In this document: positions 1 through 8,808 of the stretch, piece after piece
How positions within the stretch are numbered: the first letter of the stretch is position 1
Layout: each line of letters begins with the position of its first letter
Program-made: the position numbers and the translations under genes
Notes under the pieces: generated by a model
Databases searched by the model: none
Seen by the model: the letters and a program-made list of their open reading frames with translations, nothing else
What the model was told of the DNA's origin: nothing
Assembly (NCBI GenBank): GCA_039030175.1
Contig: JBCCER010000002.1
Location: forward strand, 6,430 to 70,429
Origin: JANQGH01 sp039030175
GTDB taxonomy: Bacteria; Pseudomonadota; Alphaproteobacteria; DSM-16000; Inquilinaceae
Direction: 5' to 3'
DNA: 64,000 bases

Positions 1-651
1 AGCGGAACTGCGCTGGAATTCGGCTTGGGGCTGGCGATCGCCCTTCTGCTCGCGACCCGATTGAAGGGGATGTCAGTCGCACGGGCCTTGTTGATCATGC
101 CGACGACCATCGCGCCGATCGTGGTCGGATTTCTGTTTCGCTACATGTATGACCCGCAGGGCGGCATCATCACCTGGCTGATGGCGTCGATCGGTCTCGA
201 CCTGCCTGTCCAAGGCATCTTGGGCAGCACCAACACCTCGCTGCTAGCGATCCTGATCGCCGATGTTTGGCAGTGGACACCGTTCTTCGCGATCATTCTT
301 TATGCCGGGCTATTGTCCGTCCCCGTCAGCCTGCTGGAGGCCGCGCGCCTCGACGGTGCTTCCGCCTGGGTATTGTTCTGGCGGATCAAGTTTCCGTTCA
401 TCATGCGAACGGCGTTGATCATCCTGATCCTGCGCTTCATGCAGCTCTTCAACACGTTCGACCTGGTCCTGGTACTAACGCGAGGCGGCCCCGGCACATC
501 GTCGCGAACGCTTGGCTACACGCTCTATCAACAGGGGCTGATCGACTTCAATATCGGTATGGCCAGTGCCACCACTTGGCTGGTTGTCATCATCGTTAAC
601 GCCATCGTCGGTCTCTACATCTTCTTCGCCTTCCGCAAGTGGGAGTGGTGA
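1..651 (+). CDS. Sugar ABC transporter permease, MalF type (5' end outside window)
   Basis: Inner-membrane subunit of a binding-protein-dependent carbohydrate importer. The reading frame is open from base 1, so the N-terminus lies upstream; 216 codons are visible, against about 290-310 residues for the family. Several hydrophobic segments are evident. The cytoplasmic EAA loop that docks on the ATPase is present as LEAARLDGASAWVLFWR, followed by the usual TRGGPG turn before the last membrane spans. The gene ends at TGA 649-651 and the next permease starts with GTG at 653, so the two are tightly coupled. The substrate-binding protein is presumably upstream of the window. The family call is firm; the substrate is unknown. 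Confidence 0.9.
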   Translation, partial: SGTALEFGLGLAIALLLATRLKGMSVARALLIMPTTIAPIVVGFLFRYMYDPQGGIITWLMASIGLDLPVQGILGSTNTSLLAILIADVWQWTPFFAIILYAGLLSVPVSLLEAARLDGASAWVLFWRIKFPFIMRTALIILILRFMQLFNTFDLVLVLTRGGPGTSSRTLGYTLYQQGLIDFNIGMASATTWLVVIIVNAIVGLYIFFAFRKWEW

Positions 652-652
652 G

Positions 653-1486
653 GTGGAAAGCCACACCAGACCGCTGCGCCGGCTTGTGATTTACGCGCTG
701 CTCGCGCTCATGATGCTGTTTTTTATCGGACCGATCATCTGGTTCGTCTTGCTGGCCATCCGACCGCCAGCGACGGCGTTTGCCACCCCGCCTGTGCTTC
801 TTTTCGAGCCGACCGCCGACGCGATTTGGCACACGCTGGTTGACCCCGGCGCCAACGCCAAGCAGGCCCGAAACAGTCTAATTGTAGCCCTCGGGGCGGT
901 GCTGCTTAACCTGCCCTTTTCGGTCCCGGCCGCCTATTCCCTGTCGCGGTTTCGGTTGAGATCCAAGAAATTCATCATGCTTTGGTACCTCGGCCTGCTG
1001 ATGGCGCCGCCGATCGCCTTCCTGATCCCCTATTTCGTGCTGATGACCCAGATCGGCCTGTCCGGCACCTATCTGTCGATGATCCTGGTACTTCAAACCT
1101 TGATCATCCCGTTTTCCGTCTGGCTGATGAAAAGCTTCATCGATGAGGTGCCGCGAGAGTTGGAGGAAGCGGCGCGCGTCGACGGCGCGTCATGGCACGT
1201 GATCATGTTGCGGATCACGCTGCCGCTGGTGCGGCCCGGCTTGATCGTCACCTCCATGTTTGCCTTCGTCTTCGCCTGGAACAACGCGGCGTTCCCACTG
1301 GTTCTGTCGTCGCAGCAGACCGCGACCTTGCCGATCGGGACACTGAACTACTTCGCCTCGACAGGGGTGACTTGGAGCTTCATCGCCACGGCTGCCGTGG
1401 TCGCCATGCTGCCGCCGATGCTGATTTTTCTCGTTTTTGACCGATACGTCGTCCGAGGGCTCACCTTCGGCGCAGTGAAAGGATAG
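653..1486 (+). CDS. Sugar ABC transporter permease, MalG type
   Basis: Second inner-membrane permease (277 aa) of the same importer. I chose the GTG at 653, one base after the upstream stop, because it gives a normal MalG-type N-terminus (VESHTRPLRRLVIYALLA leading into the first membrane span); a longer frame upstream would overlap the first permease by about 30 codons. The EAA loop reads LEEAARVDGASWHVIMLR and the C-terminus ends RGLTFGAVKG, the typical family ending. It is followed after 4 bp by a dehydrogenase gene, so it lies in one operon with its neighbours. Confidence 0.9.
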   Translation: MESHTRPLRRLVIYALLALMMLFFIGPIIWFVLLAIRPPATAFATPPVLLFEPTADAIWHTLVDPGANAKQARNSLIVALGAVLLNLPFSVPAAYSLSRFRLRSKKFIMLWYLGLLMAPPIAFLIPYFVLMTQIGLSGTYLSMILVLQTLIIPFSVWLMKSFIDEVPRELEEAARVDGASWHVIMLRITLPLVRPGLIVTSMFAFVFAWNNAAFPLVLSSQQTATLPIGTLNYFASTGVTWSFIATAAVVAMLPPMLIFLVFDRYVVRGLTFGAVKG

Positions 1487-1490
1487 GGCC

Positions 1491-2522
1491 GTGCCTGGAG
1501 CCGAGCTTGGAGTGGGGATCATCGGCGGTGGCCAATGGGGCACCCATCACGCCAACGTCTTCAAGACGCTGCCGCGAAGCCGGTTGATCGCAGCCTGCGA
1601 TCTGGATGAGGGGCGGGCCGGTCGATTTGCCGCCGAGCACGGCGCCGAAGCGTCGTATTCGGATCATCGCTCGCTGCTCGAGCACCCCGGCATCGACGCG
1701 GTGTCCGTTGCAACGCCCGACTTCACACACACCCAGATCATCTTAGACGCCCTGGCGGCGGGCAAACACGTGCTTACCGAAAAGCCACTGGCCACGACTG
1801 AGCAAGAGGCCGAGGCGATTGAGCACGCAGCGTCCGCCTCGGACAGAGTGGTCATGGTCGACTTTCACAACCGCGTAAGCCCTGTCTTCGCGGCTGCGAG
1901 GGACGAGGTTCAAGCGGGCGCAATCGGTGCCGCAATCCATGGCTCAGCTCGGCTTTCAAACACGAAATTTGTTCCGCTGGAAATGCTGGGTTGGTCGGAC
2001 AAATCCTCCGCCCTTTGGTTCTTAGGCAGCCACGCGGTCGACATTCTTCGCTTCGTGCTGGGGGACGAGGTGGCCCGGGTCTTTGCAGTCTCGTCAAAAG
2101 GCGTATTGGCAGCGCGTGGGGTCGATACCGAGGACGTACATCTCGCGATCCTTGAGTTCTCCAAAGGCACCAAGGTGACGCTGGAAAACAGTTGGGTTCT
2201 TTCGAACGACAACCCACAGGTCTTCGACTTTCAAGTGGAGCTAGTCGGTGAAAAAGGCCAGATCCAACTGGACCCCTCGCACAGCGGTGCCTTTAGAAAG
2301 CTGGACGGGGCGGGGCTGAAGTATCGCGACATGTTCGGGCTTGTGCCGACAGGACCAGGTCGGCCAGGTGGCTTTATCGAAGAGGCGGTCGCCCGCTTTG
2401 TCGACGCGGTGCTCGATGGCGCGCCAGTCCTCGCATCGGTCGCCGACGGGCTTGCCTCAACGCGTGTCCTTTCGGCCATCGAAACGTCGGCCGCCAGCGG
2501 CCAGCCGGTCGAACTCGGCTGA
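1491..2522 (+). CDS. Gfo/Idh/MocA family NAD(P)-dependent oxidoreductase
   Basis: Cytosolic dehydrogenase of 343 aa with a GTG start. The N-terminal Rossmann motif (GVGIIGGGQWG) and the family EKPLATT motif near residue 97 are visible. The C-terminal half is the alpha/beta domain that binds the sugar or polyol. Family members oxidise sugars, inositols or related polyols, usually with NAD. Its position between the permeases and the ATPase suggests that it catalyses the first oxidation of the imported compound. There is no sign of truncation. The substrate cannot be assigned from sequence alone. Confidence 0.88.
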   Translation: MPGAELGVGIIGGGQWGTHHANVFKTLPRSRLIAACDLDEGRAGRFAAEHGAEASYSDHRSLLEHPGIDAVSVATPDFTHTQIILDALAAGKHVLTEKPLATTEQEAEAIEHAASASDRVVMVDFHNRVSPVFAAARDEVQAGAIGAAIHGSARLSNTKFVPLEMLGWSDKSSALWFLGSHAVDILRFVLGDEVARVFAVSSKGVLAARGVDTEDVHLAILEFSKGTKVTLENSWVLSNDNPQVFDFQVELVGEKGQIQLDPSHSGAFRKLDGAGLKYRDMFGLVPTGPGRPGGFIEEAVARFVDAVLDGAPVLASVADGLASTRVLSAIETSAASGQPVELG

Positions 2523-2533
2523 GGCGTTGATCG

Positions 2534-3724
2534 ATGGCCACGCTGAGAATGGACCGGGTTGCAAAGTCTTACGGCCCCGTGCTTGCGATCTCCAACGTGT
2601 CGATTCAAGTCGATGAGGGCGAATTTCTGGTCTTAGTCGGGCCGTCTGGCTGCGGAAAGTCGACGCTGCTGCGCATGATCGCGGGTTTGGAGACGCTGAC
2701 GGAAGGGAGAGTCTTTCTGGGCGATAAGGACGTATCAAACGTAGACCCAAAGCTGCGTGACATAGCCATGGTCTTCCAGAACTATGCGTTGTATCCCCAT
2801 ATGACGGTCTACGAGAACATGGCGTTCGGGCTGCAGCAACGGAAGGTTCCGAAGGCCGAGATCAAAGAGAAAGTTGAAGAAGTCGCCCGTATTCTTGACC
2901 TAACTGGCCTGACAGAGCGCAAGCCAGGTGCACTGTCCGGTGGGCAGCGGCAGCGCGTTGCGATGGGGCGCGCCATCGTTCGCAATCCTGCGATGTATCT
3001 GATGGACGAGCCACTGTCGAATTTGGACGCCAAGCTGCGAGTGCAGATGCGTGCCGAATTGAAGCTTCTGCGCGCCAAGATGGGGGTGACGACTGTCTAT
3101 GTGACTCATGACCAGGTTGAGGCGATGACGCTGGGCGACAAGGTCGCGGTCCTGAAGCCGATCGAGCGGCCAGAAGAGTCAAACCTTCAGCAAATCGACT
3201 CGCCGCATGACCTTTACCTGCATCCAGCGAATATGTTCGTCGCCGGGTTCATCGGGTCGCCGGCGATGAATTTTCTCTATGCCGACATCGTGCAGGTGGG
3301 CGAGGGATTAGGGGCGCGCATCGCCGATATGTCGAGCGTGGTTGAGCTGTCGCGCGCCCGAGACTTCGATACTTTCCCGGTCGAAAAGTATCTCGGGAGG
3401 CGCATAGTCTTGGGCATACGGCCGGAGTTCTTTTCTCTTAGCGACGGGTCGGCCGATCAGAGCGCGTCACGGCTGACGGCCAACATTCTTGTGTCAGAAC
3501 TTGTCGGCCCGGACGCCTATCTGCATTTCGATCTGCCAACGCCGGAGGTTGATATGGGTACCGACTTGGTCTTCGAACGTCAGGAGACCGGGCAAACCGC
3601 GTCGCGCTTCACCGCACGGGTAGCGTCGGAGTCGCTGCCCAAGGAGGTGGGCGAAGTCGATCTGGTGATCGACGCCGCGAAGATCCATTTTTTCGATCCG
3701 GAAACGACATTGGCTATCGCTTGA
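2534..3724 (+). CDS. Sugar ABC transporter ATP-binding protein (MalK/UgpC type)
   Basis: ATPase subunit of 396 aa that powers the upstream permeases. Walker A is GPSGCGKST, the Q-loop is VFQNYALYPH, the signature is SGGQRQRVAMGRA, Walker B is LMDEPLSNLDAK and the H-loop is TVYVTHDQ, all canonical. The C-terminal portion is a regulatory TOBE/OB domain. There is a short extra stretch (KPIERPEESNLQQ) between the H-loop region and the usual PHDLY segment, which makes it slightly longer than typical MalK. It is the last gene of the operon; 11 bp separate it from the dehydrogenase. Confidence 0.92.
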   Translation: MATLRMDRVAKSYGPVLAISNVSIQVDEGEFLVLVGPSGCGKSTLLRMIAGLETLTEGRVFLGDKDVSNVDPKLRDIAMVFQNYALYPHMTVYENMAFGLQQRKVPKAEIKEKVEEVARILDLTGLTERKPGALSGGQRQRVAMGRAIVRNPAMYLMDEPLSNLDAKLRVQMRAELKLLRAKMGVTTVYVTHDQVEAMTLGDKVAVLKPIERPEESNLQQIDSPHDLYLHPANMFVAGFIGSPAMNFLYADIVQVGEGLGARIADMSSVVELSRARDFDTFPVEKYLGRRIVLGIRPEFFSLSDGSADQSASRLTANILVSELVGPDAYLHFDLPTPEVDMGTDLVFERQETGQTASRFTARVASESLPKEVGEVDLVIDAAKIHFFDPETTLAIA

Positions 3725-3752
3725 CGCCGCGCCCACGAAAATGCCCGTAACA

Positions 3753-3938
3753 TCAAATCCGGACTGGGAATGGGGGAGAATGCTCTTCGGGGTCTTGTCC
3801 TCGGATCGCTCGACCGCCATCGATTGGCATCACAATTCCCGTCACATCGGATGCATCGCCGGCCAAGGCTACGATCCGGCTGTCTCCGGCGCCCGATCGA
3901 TGGAGGCGGAGACATCGTCTAACAGCGCGAAGTCGCAT
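3753..3938 (-). pseudogene. Remnant of a short-chain dehydrogenase C-terminus
   Basis: The minus-strand frame ends with VALAGDASDVTGIVMPIDGG, which matches the C-terminal strand and cofactor-loop region of classical SDRs (ASDxVTGxxxxxDGG). No Rossmann motif, NNAG or YxxxK motif is found upstream in any frame, so this is a decayed 3' fragment about 60 codons long, squeezed between the ATPase and the RidA gene. It could also be the recombination scar of a deleted catabolic gene. The call rests on one motif block. Confidence 0.55.
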
Positions 3939-4034
3939 GCTGCTTGCGCGAGTGTCTCTGCAATCACTATGTCGATATCGCAGCCGGCGCCTGTGGCGAC
4001 GGCGGAATTCCTCCCGCCGCTCGTTAGGTGCCTG

Positions 4035-4436
4035 TCACTTCTTGGCGGGGTTGAAGGCCACGCAGTCCATTTCAATGCGGCAATCGACCATCATGCGCGC
4101 CTGGACACAGGCCCGCGCCGGCGGATGCTCCGAAAAGTAAGAGCGATAGACACCGTTGAACGACCAAAAGTCGCGCGGGTCGTCCAGCCAGACTCCGACT
4201 CGAACGATGTGCTCCAGGCCGTAGCCGGCCTCGTCCAAAATGCCGATGACGTTCTGAATGGTCAGGTGAGCCTCGTCGACGATCGATCCGTGGACGATCT
4301 CGCCGTCCTTCATCGGCACTTGGCCCGAAACATATAGCCAGCCGTCCGCCTCCACGGCCCGGGCAAAGGGCAGTTGCTGGCCCCCGGCGCCCGACTTGCT
4401 GGCGCCGTAACGCTTGATAGACTGAGTGTCCGCCAT
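4035..4436 (-). CDS. RidA/YjgF family enamine/imine deaminase
   Basis: Small cytosolic protein of 133 aa, the usual RidA length. It has the typical features: FARAVEADGWLYVSGQVP near the N-terminus and the C-terminal arginine-containing segment (ARACVQARMMVDCRIEMDCVA). Family members hydrolyse reactive enamines or imines released by PLP enzymes and amine dehydrogenases; diverged copies are common in catabolic clusters that process amines or amides. It is divergent from the downstream small gene and the M81 hydrolase, which suggests a shared control region at 4437-4555. Confidence 0.88.
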   Translation of the reverse strand: MADTQSIKRYGASKSGAGGQQLPFARAVEADGWLYVSGQVPMKDGEIVHGSIVDEAHLTIQNVIGILDEAGYGLEHIVRVGVWLDDPRDFWSFNGVYRSYFSEHPPARACVQARMMVDCRIEMDCVAFNPAKK

Positions 4437-4555
4437 ATCAGATTTTCCTTCGGTGCTTCATTTAGGGAAAGAACTTTTGTCGGCCGGGTTGACCGAACGG
4501 AACGCTAGGCGTGACTATCGGGCGCACACGACAGAAAGTAAAACTGGATTCGACA

Positions 4556-5047
4556 ATGACTGCCGAGCAGCGAGCCCCTGAGGTGAACCCATTTCCCGAC
4601 GACGACGAGGATCGCCGGGCCATCTGGGAGATGTTGGTGACGCGGGATATCGATGCCTTTATTGCTGCGGACTGGATGGCCGTCGATGGGGACTTCGACC
4701 GCCCATGCTTCCTGGGGATTAACGCCGGCAGGAACGCCAATCCGGACGACTGGAAGCTGGCCTTTCCGTCGCTTGAGGATTATCGCGACGAGTGGTTGCG
4801 ACAAGCGAACGAGTTTGCCGCGCAATCCTTTGCCGAGGATACGCGAGCCGCGATCTTCCGGGCGACCAAGCTGACCGACATCGAGATTCGAGGTGACCAG
4901 GCACTTGCGCACAAGAAGTTTGATGGAATCGTCAGGCGGTCGGATGGCGGCACCGAAACGCTGAACTGGCAGACGGTCTATTATTGCCGCAAGCGGGACA
5001 ATCGCTGGCTCATTTCCGGGTTCACCGGCTATCTGCCTCACCGTTAA
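4556..5047 (+). CDS. Uncharacterised NTF2-like (SnoaL-type) small protein
   Basis: Predicted 163 aa soluble protein. The ATG at 4556 (MTAEQRAPEV) is preferred; an in-frame GTG at 4511 would add 15 residues. The pattern of an N-terminal helix with WEMLVTRDIDAFIAADW, followed by a beta-rich C-terminus ending WLISGFTGYLPHR, resembles the SnoaL/DUF4440 cone fold used by diverse isomerases and binding proteins. The stop codon overlaps the M81 start (TAATG), so the two proteins are probably made together and serve the same pathway. No catalytic residues can be assigned. Confidence 0.6.
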   Translation: MTAEQRAPEVNPFPDDDEDRRAIWEMLVTRDIDAFIAADWMAVDGDFDRPCFLGINAGRNANPDDWKLAFPSLEDYRDEWLRQANEFAAQSFAEDTRAAIFRATKLTDIEIRGDQALAHKKFDGIVRRSDGGTETLNWQTVYYCRKRDNRWLISGFTGYLPHR

Positions 5048-6507
5048 TGAAGCGCGTCTTCTCAGCGGTGTTGGCGACAGAGACCAACACGTTTTCGCCA
5101 ATCCATGTCGATCGCCGGGCATTCGAAGCGTCTCTTTACGCTCTGCCGGGTGAGCATCCCGAGAGCCCGACATTGTGCTCGGCCGTAATCCCCGTCGGCC
5201 GGGAGCGCGCGGCCCAATGGCAATGGGAGTTTGTTGAAGGAACCGCAGCTTGGGCCGATCCGGCTGGACCGGTCAATCGGCTGGCCTATGAGGGGCTGCG
5301 CGACGAGATACTCGCCCAGCTAAGGGAAAGCCTGCCCTTGGACGCCGTGATCCTCGGCCTTCATGGCGCCATGGTGGCGGACGGATACGACGACCCCGAG
5401 GGCGATCTGCTGGCGCGTGTGCGCGCGATCGTGGGCGACGACGTCTTGGTTTGCGCAACACTCGATCCGCACAGTCATCTGACGCGCAAACGTCGTGAGG
5501 CAGCCGATTACCTCGTCGCCTTCAAAGAGTTCCCTCACACCGATTTCGTCGATTGTGCGGTCAATGCGATGTCGATCGCCCAGGCGGCGCTGCAGGGCAG
5601 CGTCAAGCCGGTCATGTCCACATTCGATTGCCGGATGATCGACATCTACCCGACCACCCAGGAACCGATGCGGTCGTTCGTCGATCGGCTCAAGGCGCTT
5701 GAGCAGGCCGATCCGGAGATCTTGTCGATCTCCGTGATTCACGGGTTCCTGGCAGGGGATGTCCCGGAAATGGGCACCCAGATCATCGTGGTGACCGATG
5801 ACAACCCGCAAAAGGGCGACGCCTTGGCGCGGGAGCTGGGTATGGATCTGTTTGCCCTTCGCGGAACGTGCATCATGCCGCTTGCGGATGTGGACGAGGC
5901 GGTTGCCCGGGCCATGAGCGCGAAAGAGGGCCCCGTCGTCGTGGCCGACGTTTGGGATAACCCAGGCGGTGGAACGCCGGGCGACGCGACCGTTTTGCTC
6001 GCAGCTTTTTTGAAGGCCGGAGCCACCAATATCGCGTTCGGCACCATCTGGGACCCGGTCGCGGTATCCCTCTGTTTTGCCGCAGGCGAGGGGGCGGAAA
6101 TCGCGCTTCGGTTTGGCGGTAAGTCGGTGGCCGGCGGTGGCCAGCCGATCGACAGGGTCGTTACCGTTCAGAAGCTGATCCCGGATGCACAGCAGGAGTT
6201 CGGCGACAGCCTCGTCCCGGTTGGCGACACGGCGGTGATCAAGTTCGATGGCGTCGAAGTAATCTTAAACTCAACGCGAGCGCAGGCCTTCGACACCAGC
6301 CTATTTGAAACGGCCGGTATTCCGCCTCAGCGACGCAAGATCCTGGTGGTCAAATCCACCAATCACTTCTACGCATCATTTTCGAAAATTGCCTCCGAGA
6401 TCATCTATTGCTCTGCGGGCGACATGTATCCCAACGACGCGAAAAAGACCCTCTACCGAAAAGCCAGATCAGACATCTGGCCGCGAAATGATAACCCGCA
6501 TGGGTGA
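5047..6507 (+). CDS. M81 family metallohydrolase (MlrC-like)
   Basis: Cytosolic protein of 486 aa related to MlrC, the zinc metallopeptidase of microcystin degradation. I start it at ATG 5047, which overlaps the preceding stop by one base, rather than at an earlier in-frame codon inside that gene. Family blocks are clear: AVLATETNTFSP at the N-terminus, ILGLHGAMVADGYDDPEGD, ATLDPHSHLT with its two histidines, and VVVADVWDNPGGGTPGDAT. Most M81 members are uncharacterised amide hydrolases found beside ABC transporters. Next to RidA this suggests hydrolysis of an amide-containing nutrient. Confidence 0.85.
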   Translation: MKRVFSAVLATETNTFSPIHVDRRAFEASLYALPGEHPESPTLCSAVIPVGRERAAQWQWEFVEGTAAWADPAGPVNRLAYEGLRDEILAQLRESLPLDAVILGLHGAMVADGYDDPEGDLLARVRAIVGDDVLVCATLDPHSHLTRKRREAADYLVAFKEFPHTDFVDCAVNAMSIAQAALQGSVKPVMSTFDCRMIDIYPTTQEPMRSFVDRLKALEQADPEILSISVIHGFLAGDVPEMGTQIIVVTDDNPQKGDALARELGMDLFALRGTCIMPLADVDEAVARAMSAKEGPVVVADVWDNPGGGTPGDATVLLAAFLKAGATNIAFGTIWDPVAVSLCFAAGEGAEIALRFGGKSVAGGGQPIDRVVTVQKLIPDAQQEFGDSLVPVGDTAVIKFDGVEVILNSTRAQAFDTSLFETAGIPPQRRKILVVKSTNHFYASFSKIASEIIYCSAGDMYPNDAKKTLYRKARSDIWPRNDNPHG

Positions 6508-6541
6508 CGGCTGTCCCGTTGCGCTTTGTCAAACAGGGCCG

Positions 6542-7210
6542 TCAAATTCCCATGGCTCGCTGGATCGCCTTGTCGAGATGATCGCCCAGGGCGATTCTGG
6601 CTCCCTCCACATCGCCTGAGATTAGCGCGTCGATGATGCGAAGATGCTCCGTGAAGGTGACCCTCACGTAGCTAGCCGTTGCCATATGCCGGTCCAGCCG
6701 GATCAGCATGATCCGCTCATGATTGGTGTGATAGATCGTGTCGATGATTGGGTTTGACAGCGAGCCGACCATCTTCTTGTGAAGCCCGATATCGATCTCG
6801 CTTGCTTCGTCGAAAAGCGCCATTGGATCGGCGACCTGACCATTGGCCCTTTCAAGAATGGCGAGATGAACGTCCCGTTCGCGCAATAGTTCGTCGCGGC
6901 TGCAATGTTCTGCAAACTTCACCAGTGCGGGTTCTTCGATGATCCGTCGCAGTTGGTAGGTGTTTCGGACTAGTTCGAGATCGGGTTTGCTGATCCGGAT
7001 GCCGCTACGCGGCAGGATGGTAACGAAGCCCTCGGTCTCTAATATTTTCAGGGCATTGCGCAGTGGGCTGACGGACACCGCGAGCAGATCGGCAAGCTCA
7101 GACTGGGACGACGTCACACCTGGGGTGATTTGCCGGCTCAATAAGCCTCTTTTGAATTTGTCGTAGGCCTCTCCAGTCAGCCCTTTCGACGGTTGCATGC
7201 GAGTCTCCAA
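6542..7210 (-). CDS. GntR family transcriptional regulator, FadR/FCD subfamily
   Basis: DNA-binding regulator of 222 aa. The N-terminal winged helix (SELADLLAVSVSPLRNALKILETEGFV, residues about 40-65) is followed by an all-helical FCD ligand-binding domain with the expected histidines. It is transcribed away from the solute-binding protein gene at 7393 and convergently with the M81 gene. The natural expectation is ligand-responsive control of the 7.4-12.9 kb transporter operon through the 182 bp divergent spacer. An alternative start four codons downstream (MQPSKGL) is possible. Confidence 0.88.
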   Translation of the reverse strand: METRMQPSKGLTGEAYDKFKRGLLSRQITPGVTSSQSELADLLAVSVSPLRNALKILETEGFVTILPRSGIRISKPDLELVRNTYQLRRIIEEPALVKFAEHCSRDELLRERDVHLAILERANGQVADPMALFDEASEIDIGLHKKMVGSLSNPIIDTIYHTNHERIMLIRLDRHMATASYVRVTFTEHLRIIDALISGDVEGARIALGDHLDKAIQRAMGI

Positions 7211-7317
7211 TTATCTCTGACGTTTGCCAGGGTTTCGTTGCCGTCCGGCACCTCGAACCGATGCCGCATATGGCCGGCACTACTATCAAATCAAACGCTG
7301 AATGCACGACAATTCAA

Positions 7318-7346
7318 TTGACTGAGACTTTAAACATCAGTATTGA
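7318..7346 (+). promoter_or_regulatory. Probable sigma-70-type promoter of the transporter operon
   Basis: TTGACT (7318-7323) and TATTGA (7341-7346) are separated by exactly 17 bp in an AT-rich part of the gntR/ABC divergent spacer. An 8-bp palindrome TCAATTGA (7314-7321) overlaps the -35 box and could be part of a GntR-family operator. This is read by eye; the -10 box is a weak match. Confidence 0.35.
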
Positions 7347-7392
7347 AATTTCACAAGAGAGAATAAGAACTCTAACCAATGGGGGGAAGAAC

Positions 7393-8646
7393 ATGACCAT
7401 CAAGACGGATCTTTCGCGCCGGCAACTGCTTGCGACTGGGGGTGCGGTTGGCGCGCTTGGCCTAACGGGACTTCCGCGACAAGCCTTTGCGGATACTGAC
7501 ATCACCTACTGGCATCATTTCACCAGCCAGTCGGAGTTCGCGGGTCTTGCCGGGATCATGGAGGATTTCCACGCCGCCAATCCCGAAATCAACATCCTGC
7601 AGGAGAATATTCCGAACGCCGAATACATGGCTATGTTCACCTCGGCCGTGATTGCCGACAGTCGGGCGGATACCTGCATGGTGACGTCGGACCGACTGCC
7701 CGACATGGTCGCCCTCAATGGCTTGGTTGACCTTTCGGACCGCATCAATGGATGGGACAAACGCCAATTCTATTCAGACGCGGCGTGGGACGGCATTACG
7801 TTCGACGGTCAGATCTACGGCGTTCCGGCCTTCAGCTTCGTCAACTGGATGTATTACCGCAAGGACTGGCTGGAAGAAGCCGGTCTTGAGCCGCCGGATA
7901 CGTTCGAAGAGTTTCTGGAAGCAGCCATAGCAATCACCGATCCGGATCGCGGCCGTTACGGCTTCGGCCTGCGCGGTGGCGATGGCGGGCAGGGCATGAT
8001 CCAGGACGTGTTCGATTCCTATAATGCTTTCGAGTACGACAACGGTTCCATCAGCATCAATGTTCCCAACGCAGTCGAAGCCGTCAGTTTCTATGCTGGG
8101 CTGTTGACCGATCATGGTGTTGTGCAGCCAAGCGCGCCGGGCGATTCCTACCGGCAGATCATGGAAGGTTTCCGTACCGGGCAGACCGGCATGATCTGGC
8201 ACCATACCGGGTCGTTGGCGGAGATCTCGGATGCGCTCTCAACCGACGAGTTCGGTACCGCGATGCGCCCATCCGGCCCAGCCGGCCGCATTGCCAGGGT
8301 CAGCTATCTCTACAACGGGATTATGAGCCCGCGCGTAGCCGACGATGGTTGGAAGTGGATCGCCCATTGGGGCGACGTCGATGCTGCCATCACCATGTTG
8401 GAGGCAACAGGTTACTTCCCGGCGACATCGGAGGTTGCGACCGATCCAAGGATCACGTCCAACCAGCTCTACGAGGCCGCCGTGCAGTCGCTTGAGGTTG
8501 GCGTGCCGTTGCCAAAGATCGTTGGCTTGGCCGGCTGGATGCGCACCTCAATGCTGCCGGAGTTCCAACGCGTTCTCGTCGGCGATTCAACCCCCGAACA
8601 GGCGGTTGACGCGATGGCGCAAACGCTGGATCGGGAAGTCAACTAG
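7393..8646 (+). CDS. Sugar ABC transporter substrate-binding protein (family 1)
   Basis: Periplasmic binding protein of 417 aa. The start at ATG 7393 follows a strong ribosome-binding run (GGGGGGA) and gives a classical twin-arginine signal (SRRQLLATGGAVGALGLTG, cleavage near AFA-DTD). The mature part has the family-1 extracellular solute-binding pattern, for example FTSQSEFAGLAGIMEDFHAANP and YGVPAFSFVNWMYYRKDWLEEAG. It is the first gene of an operon with an enolase-superfamily enzyme, two permeases and an ATPase. Ligand unknown; the neighbouring dehydratase points to a sugar acid or sugar. Confidence 0.9.
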   Translation: MTIKTDLSRRQLLATGGAVGALGLTGLPRQAFADTDITYWHHFTSQSEFAGLAGIMEDFHAANPEINILQENIPNAEYMAMFTSAVIADSRADTCMVTSDRLPDMVALNGLVDLSDRINGWDKRQFYSDAAWDGITFDGQIYGVPAFSFVNWMYYRKDWLEEAGLEPPDTFEEFLEAAIAITDPDRGRYGFGLRGGDGGQGMIQDVFDSYNAFEYDNGSISINVPNAVEAVSFYAGLLTDHGVVQPSAPGDSYRQIMEGFRTGQTGMIWHHTGSLAEISDALSTDEFGTAMRPSGPAGRIARVSYLYNGIMSPRVADDGWKWIAHWGDVDAAITMLEATGYFPATSEVATDPRITSNQLYEAAVQSLEVGVPLPKIVGLAGWMRTSMLPEFQRVLVGDSTPEQAVDAMAQTLDREVN

Positions 8647-8699
8647 GCGGCGCCTCAACCGCCGCCGCCATCGCACCTCCCCGATGGCGGCTGATCCCG

Positions 8700-8730
8700 C
8701 CTTCCCACCCTCGTCGATAGGGTGGGAAGG
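8700..8730 (+). repeat. Perfect 12-bp stem-loop after the binding-protein gene
   Basis: CCTTCCCACCCT (8700-8711), a 7-nt loop, then AGGGTGGGAAGG (8719-8730). There is no T-run, so this is more likely an mRNA-stabilising or attenuating hairpin of the kind found after malE-type genes, allowing more binding protein than permease, than a full terminator. Confidence 0.75.
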
Positions 8731-8808
8731 AAGGGGACCTACAAAATCTTCTTCTAGGCGACGGGTCACGCCGACCAACTCATAGTCTCGGCCAAAAAGG
8801 GACGTTCC

